DNA of 15,647 nt, from contig CAZSAL010000057.1 of NCBI GenBank assembly GCA_964604825.1, forward strand, positions 1 to 15,647. The letters are read 5' to 3'. Position numbers and translations under genes: made by a program. This DNA is from CAZSAL01 sp964604825. GTDB taxonomy: Bacteria; Elusimicrobiota; Elusimicrobia; 2-01-FULL-59-12. Below are positions 12,412 to 15,647 of this stretch, in pieces. How positions within the stretch are numbered: the first letter of the stretch is position 1; every line of letters starts with the position of its first letter. The notes under the pieces were generated by a model. It saw nothing but the letters and a program-made list of their open reading frames with translations. It was not told the DNA's origin and searched no databases.

Positions 12412-13673
12412 TCCCGTATCTGGCCTGTTCCGTACACGACGTATTTTGTCGTCGTGAGTTCGCGCGCGCCCATGGTGCCGCGGGCGTGCAGTTTGCGGGT
12501 GGAAATGCCGATTTCCGCTCCGAGGCCAAAGACGCTTCCGTCGTGCAGCCGCGTCGAAGCGTTATGGAAAACTGCGGCAGAATCAACCGCCGCGAGAAAT
12601 TGCCGGGCGTGTTCCTTGTCGTCCGTAACGATAGAGTCCGAATGCCCTGAGCCGTATTTATTGATGTGATCAATCGCTTCACCAAGTGATTTAACCACGC
12701 GGATGGAAATAATCAAATCAAGGTATTCGGTTTTCCAGTCGTTTTCCGTCGCCGGTATCGCATCCGTAATAACACGGCGAACAGCCTCATCGCCGCGTAT
12801 CTCCACCTTCGCTTTCCTGTAAAGCTGGGCGATGCGTGGCAGGAAAGACCCGGCAACCTTTTCATGGACGAGCAGGGTTTCCATTGCGTTGCATACCCCC
12901 GGGCGCTGGACTTTCGCGTTATAGGCGATTTTTTCCGCCATGTCGAGATTGGCGGCTTCATCGACATACACGTGGCAAACACCTTTCCCGTGCCCAAGCA
13001 CCGGCACTGTAGCCTGCTTCATAACCGCATCGATCATTTCCTCGGAACCACGGGCGATGATCAAATCGACAATATTATTGAGGCGGGTCAATTCATAGAT
13101 GCTTTCGCGGGAGCTGTCTTCCAGAAGCTGTACAGATCCTTCGGGCATGCCCGCCTTGATGCCCGCTTCAACGATTACCTTAACAAGGGCGCGATTGGAA
13201 TTAACCGCTTCTGACCCGCCCCGCAGAATTACCGCATTTCCCGCCTTGAGACAGAGCGCGGCAGCGTCCACCGTCACATTTGGGCGGGATTCGTACACCA
13301 TTCCTATGACACCTAGTGGAACGCGAATTTTTTGGATGGAAATGCCGACAGGGCGCTGCCAGGTTTCTAGAACCTCGCCAACGGGGTCCTTCTGCAGGGC
13401 AATGTCGCGAACCCCCTGCGCCATTGCCATAATGCCTTTTTCCGTAAGGACCAGGCGTTCTACCAGGGCTCCGCTTTTCCCTGATTCCCGGGCGGCTTCA
13501 ACATCGATTTCATTGTGAAAAAGTATTTCCTTTGATGCCGCAGCTACGGCCGCAGCCATGGCGTCAAGAACACCGGCTTTGACCGCTGGATTCCACTGGG
13601 CCAGAAGGCGGCTGGCCGCCTTGGCTTTCAGGGCCTGACGTGCGACCTGCTCCGATATCGTGGATTGCGTCAT
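12408..13673 (-). CDS. proA: gamma-glutamyl phosphate reductase (ProA)
   Basis: NADPH-dependent aldehyde-dehydrogenase-fold enzyme that reduces gamma-glutamyl phosphate to glutamate semialdehyde, the second step of proline synthesis. From the ATG at 13671-13673 it has 421 residues, about the usual length. It shows QKIRVPLGVIGMVYESRPNV, LKAGNAVILRGG, and the catalytic cysteine near residue 261 in QRPGVCNAMETLL. The C-terminal block reads GSGHSDSIVT, FGLGAEIGIST, ARGTMGARELTTTKYV. A TTG nine codons upstream is possible, but the family alignment favours MTQSTISEQV. It is the first gene of the operon. A -10-like TAAAAT lies close upstream, without a convincing -35. proB is not in the window. Confidence 0.96.
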   Translation of the reverse strand: MTQSTISEQVARQALKAKAASRLLAQWNPAVKAGVLDAMAAAVAAASKEILFHNEIDVEAARESGKSGALVERLVLTEKGIMAMAQGVRDIALQKDPVGEVLETWQRPVGISIQKIRVPLGVIGMVYESRPNVTVDAAALCLKAGNAVILRGGSEAVNSNRALVKVIVEAGIKAGMPEGSVQLLEDSSRESIYELTRLNNIVDLIIARGSEEMIDAVMKQATVPVLGHGKGVCHVYVDEAANLDMAEKIAYNAKVQRPGVCNAMETLLVHEKVAGSFLPRIAQLYRKAKVEIRGDEAVRRVITDAIPATENDWKTEYLDLIISIRVVKSLGEAIDHINKYGSGHSDSIVTDDKEHARQFLAAVDSAAVFHNASTRLHDGSVFGLGAEIGISTRKLHARGTMGARELTTTKYVVYGTGQIRE

Positions 13674-13799
13674 GCAAATTATTTTACACTTTTTCTTCAA
13701 ACATCGCTTCCGCCATTCAGCTCAAAAATGATAAAACACATCTGGGGCCACTCACTAGCGATCCCCCGGAAATACATTTCAATTCATAGAAGGAGAGTT

Positions 13800-14867
13800 A
13801 TGAAACCTTACGTTTACGCTTTTCTCTTAATTGCAGGTTTGAGCTTGTCCGTTTTCGCCGCTGACGCGCCTTCTGAACCGGCGATGGCCGTTTCTTCTAA
13901 AACCGCAGAGTCCGCCGTGAATGCCAGTTCATCCGTTCCTACTGTCATCGCGAAAGTCGGCACAACCACAATTACATCAGCAGATCTTGAACGCGGGTTA
14001 TCGTTGAATCTCTATCAGGCTCAGAGCAACATCTACCAGATGGAAAAGAACTGGATCAACGAGCAGGCTAAAAACATTCTCTTCGATCGGGCCGCCGCTT
14101 CCGCCGGTTTATCCCGGAAAGACTGGGAAAAACGCGAAATTGACTCCAAAGTGACGCCTCCCACGCAGAAAGATCTGGATGAACTTTTTAAACGATTTCC
14201 CCAGCCCCAGCCGGTTTCCACGGATACTGTCAAACAGGCGACGGCATATCTGTCAAACCAGAAACACCAGCAGCGCGAAAACGAACTTTTCAGCGAACTG
14301 ACGAAAGGAACAACTGTCGAAGTTTTTCTTGCCGAGCCAAAACCGCCGCATATGGATATGCACTTCTCCGCGGATGATCCGGTCAAAGGTCCGGCTGATG
14401 CGCCTGTCACAATCCTTGAGTTTACGGACTTCCAGTGTCCGTACTGCAAACAGGCCCAGAATACTTTGAAGCAGATTGAACAGGCCTACGAAGGAAAGGT
14501 CCGGATTATTGCAGAGCAATTCCCCCTTGCCATGCATCCCCGAGCACGCCCGGCTGCAGAGGCGGCGCTTTGCGCACAGGAACAGGGGAAATTCTGGGAA
14601 TACCGCGACAAACTCTTCGACAAACAGCAGTTATCTGATGAAGACTTTAAGCGCTACGCCCGGGAGCTGGGTCTTAAAGAGAAAAAATTCGACAAATGCA
14701 TGTCTTCTCATGCCGTAAACTCGCGGCTTGAAGCGGACATCTCACGCGGCCAGAGTTATGGCATCCATGGCACGCCCTTTTTCATCGTAAACGGCGTCCC
14801 TTTCCCCGGCGCCATGCCGTTTGAGCAGTTTAAACAGACGATAGACGAGGAACTCCAAAAGAAATAG
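13800..14867 (+). CDS. exported SurA-N-like / DsbA-like thioredoxin-fold protein
   Basis: A 355-residue secreted or periplasmic protein. The start at 13800 is set by AGGAG four bases upstream and by the Sec signal peptide (about 1-20, cleavage near VFA-AD); an open frame further upstream has neither. After a low-complexity Ala/Ser linker, residues ~48-110 (VIAKVGTTTITSADLERGL) resemble the N-terminal domain of SurA/PpiC-type chaperones. The C-terminal part (~186-353) is a DsbA-type domain: FTDFQCPYCKQ with active-site Cys213 and Cys216, a cis-proline loop GTPFFIVNG (Pro326), and a possible second cysteine pair (Cys258, Cys300). It probably makes or rearranges disulfides in exported proteins; its partner is unknown. 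It is divergent from proA, across a 126-bp gap in which I see no strong promoter. Confidence 0.92.
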   Translation: MKPYVYAFLLIAGLSLSVFAADAPSEPAMAVSSKTAESAVNASSSVPTVIAKVGTTTITSADLERGLSLNLYQAQSNIYQMEKNWINEQAKNILFDRAAASAGLSRKDWEKREIDSKVTPPTQKDLDELFKRFPQPQPVSTDTVKQATAYLSNQKHQQRENELFSELTKGTTVEVFLAEPKPPHMDMHFSADDPVKGPADAPVTILEFTDFQCPYCKQAQNTLKQIEQAYEGKVRIIAEQFPLAMHPRARPAAEAALCAQEQGKFWEYRDKLFDKQQLSDEDFKRYARELGLKEKKFDKCMSSHAVNSRLEADISRGQSYGIHGTPFFIVNGVPFPGAMPFEQFKQTIDEELQKK

Positions 14868-14884
14868 GGCAAAATTAAATGGGT

Positions 14885-14937
14885 AAAGGGCAAAACGAGG
14901 TTGTCTTTTTATAAAGATAAACCATGTTTTGCCCTTT
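14885..14937. terminator. Inverted repeat between convergent genes, possible bidirectional terminator
   Basis: A perfect 12-bp inverted repeat, AAAGGGCAAAAC (14885-14896) with GTTTTGCCCTTT (14926-14937), surrounds a 29-base AT-rich loop. Outer related blocks GGGCAAA (14867-14873) and TTTGCCC (14942-14948) extend the symmetry. It fills the 93-bp gap between two convergent genes. The loop is long and the stem is not GC-rich, so terminator function is likely from position but not proven. Confidence 0.55.
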
Positions 14938-14960
14938 GCAATTTGCCCTTTTACCTGCGG

Positions 14961-15515
14961 TTAATACAACCGGCGGGCGCCGGCGTAATGGATCTGGAAG
15001 TAGGGATCTGATAGCGAGGAAACCGTAACTCCGAATTTCCGGTTTCGGGCGTGAATGAATTTGTCGTTGCCGGTATAAATCCCTACGTGAGAGATGCCGG
15101 GTTTGTAGGTGTTTTTGAAAAAGACCAGGTCTCCGGCGCGCAAATCATTTAATTTGACCGGATGACCGTGTTTGTACAGCGCCGCACTCGAACGAGGGAC
15201 CTTCCCTAACTTTAAATCGTTATACACCCTCGTAACCAGCCCTGAACAGTCAAGCCCTTTGCGTGTTGTCCCTCCGAACTTATACTTGATCCCTTTGTAT
15301 TTATAAGCATCGTGTACAAGCTTGCTGCCATCAGAAGATCTGACGTGTCTGGATGACACCTCTAGAACGGGTGCGGAAGTTGTTGAACCCCGCATCAACC
15401 AGGGATGATGATGCGCACGGGCCTGCGCAAAACCAGGAGATGAGATAAGGATAATCAGACCGAAAAATATTTTTGCAAGCTTTACCGTTTCCGGACAACC
15501 GGGAGATGTGAGCAT
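14961..15515 (-). CDS. exported NlpC/P60 family peptidase
   Basis: A 184-residue protein with an N-terminal signal peptide (hydrophobic core KIFFGLIILISSPGFA, about 15-30) and a C-terminal NlpC/P60 cysteine peptidase domain (about 64-184). The catalytic elements are Cys90 in LDCSGLVTRVY, His143 in SHVGIYTG and a third polar residue, His155, in FIHA. The preceding YKYKGIKYKFGGTT and LRAGDLVFF are standard family blocks. Such enzymes cut D-glutamyl-diaminopimelate or related bonds in peptidoglycan and act in growth, division or recycling outside the cytoplasmic membrane. No SH3 or LysM targeting domain is seen. The frame offers no other normal start codon, so the ATG at 15513-15515 stands although no Shine-Dalgarno precedes it. 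It is not part of a visible operon. Confidence 0.93.
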   Translation of the reverse strand: MLTSPGCPETVKLAKIFFGLIILISSPGFAQARAHHHPWLMRGSTTSAPVLEVSSRHVRSSDGSKLVHDAYKYKGIKYKFGGTTRKGLDCSGLVTRVYNDLKLGKVPRSSAALYKHGHPVKLNDLRAGDLVFFKNTYKPGISHVGIYTGNDKFIHARNRKFGVTVSSLSDPYFQIHYAGARRLY

Positions 15516-15525
15516 GGTTGCTAGT

Positions 15526-15568
15526 ATTTAATGGGATTTCAAACTAATTGCAAGGAAACTTCTTGCAA
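15526..15568 (-). promoter_or_regulatory. Possible promoter/operator upstream of the NlpC/P60 gene
   Basis: On the minus strand TTGCAA (15548-15553) and TTAAAT (15526-15531) are separated by 16 bp, and the -10-like box ends 10 bases before the ATG. The -35-like box overlaps a 7-bp inverted repeat, TTGCAAG (15548-15554) with CTTGCAA (15562-15568), which could bind a regulator. Both boxes match the consensus only partly. Confidence 0.3.
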
Positions 15569-15594
15569 AGTACCTGAATACCTTCACGACGTGG

Positions 15595-15604
15595 CCCCCC
15601 CCCC
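15595..15604. repeat. Homopolymer tract of ten C
   Basis: Ten consecutive C residues lie about 80 bp upstream of the NlpC/P60 gene and directly before a dispersed repeat. Such tracts can vary in length by slippage and are also prone to sequencing error. Confidence 0.6.
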
Positions 15605-15607
15605 GCC

Positions 15608-15647
15608 GTCATCCTCCGCGGTCGTCAGCGGGGGATCCATCGTGGTT
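15608..15647. repeat. Partial copy of the GTCATCC..CCGC palindromic repeat, cut by the window edge
   Basis: GTCATCCTCCGC (15608-15619) and GCGGGGGATCC (15628-15638) form a hairpin, and the following ATCG continues as in the copy at 8273-8305. Only the first hairpin of the unit lies in the window. Confidence 0.65.

Noticed and set aside
13665..13799. Upstream extension of the DsbA-like frame
   Set aside because: It would place residues before a clear signal peptide, and the ATG at 13800 has an AGGAG at good spacing.

Overview
The window reads as a stretch of a bacterial chromosome of roughly balanced to moderately high GC. It is densely packed, with ATGA/TGATG gene overlaps, and holds mostly housekeeping and cofactor genes. 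Exported proteins with Sec-type signal peptides and a DsbA-like thioredoxin protein suggest a Gram-negative (diderm) cell. The lineage cannot be fixed from the sequence. A biotin cluster with its own fatty-acid-type ketosynthase and ketoreductase recalls Desulfobacterota/Desulfovibrio-type clusters. An LCP protein between nadD and rsfS would also suit less-studied phyla such as Omnitrophota or Nitrospirota. I hold any assignment at low confidence.

Layout. 1-253: remnant of a PIN-domain gene on the + strand, apparently frameshifted. 337-6863 (minus strand, transcribed right to left): biotin operon bioB - ketoreductase - ketosynthase - [DUF559 element] - bioF - bioD - bioA, with a strong sigma70-like promoter just before bioB. 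6933-8261 (+): divergent NtrB-like membrane histidine kinase without an adjacent response regulator. 8273-8358: palindromic repeat between convergent genes. 8366-13673 (minus): proA - nadD - LCP/LytR_C protein - rsfS - argS, with a second dispersed repeat between rsfS and argS. 13800-14867 (+): exported SurA-N-like/DsbA-like protein. 14961-15515 (minus): exported NlpC/P60 peptidase. The right edge carries a poly-C tract and another copy of the 8273-8358 repeat family.

The most striking feature is a family of GC-skewed hairpin arms found as three inverted pairs, all inside the biotin operon. Pair C (3637-4031) brackets a complete DUF559 (Vsr-like nuclease fold) gene. The start codon lies directly beside one arm, and the last 14 codons lie inside the other. 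Pair B (2419-2497) forms the last ~27 codons of bioF and the ribosome-binding site of bioD. Pair A (1227-1321) sits in frame inside bioA and adds about 33 residues before the conserved YHGDT segment. Each pair combines one arm of each of two sub-types, as expected if A and B are internally deleted, non-autonomous relatives of a DUF559-coding element. This resembles REP/REPIN-RAYT systems or Rickettsia palindromic elements, but with a different nuclease. I regard it as the best candidate for an undescribed system here. The association is visible in the sequence; mobility and the role of DUF559 are inference.

Functionally, BioF, BioA, BioD and BioB complete biotin synthesis from a pimeloyl thioester. 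The ketosynthase and ketoreductase in the same operon probably help make that pimeloyl chain, since no bioC, bioH, bioW, bioI or bioZ is visible. The second operon combines proline synthesis (proA), NAD synthesis (nadD), envelope assembly (LCP), ribosome silencing (rsfS) and arginyl-tRNA synthesis (argS).
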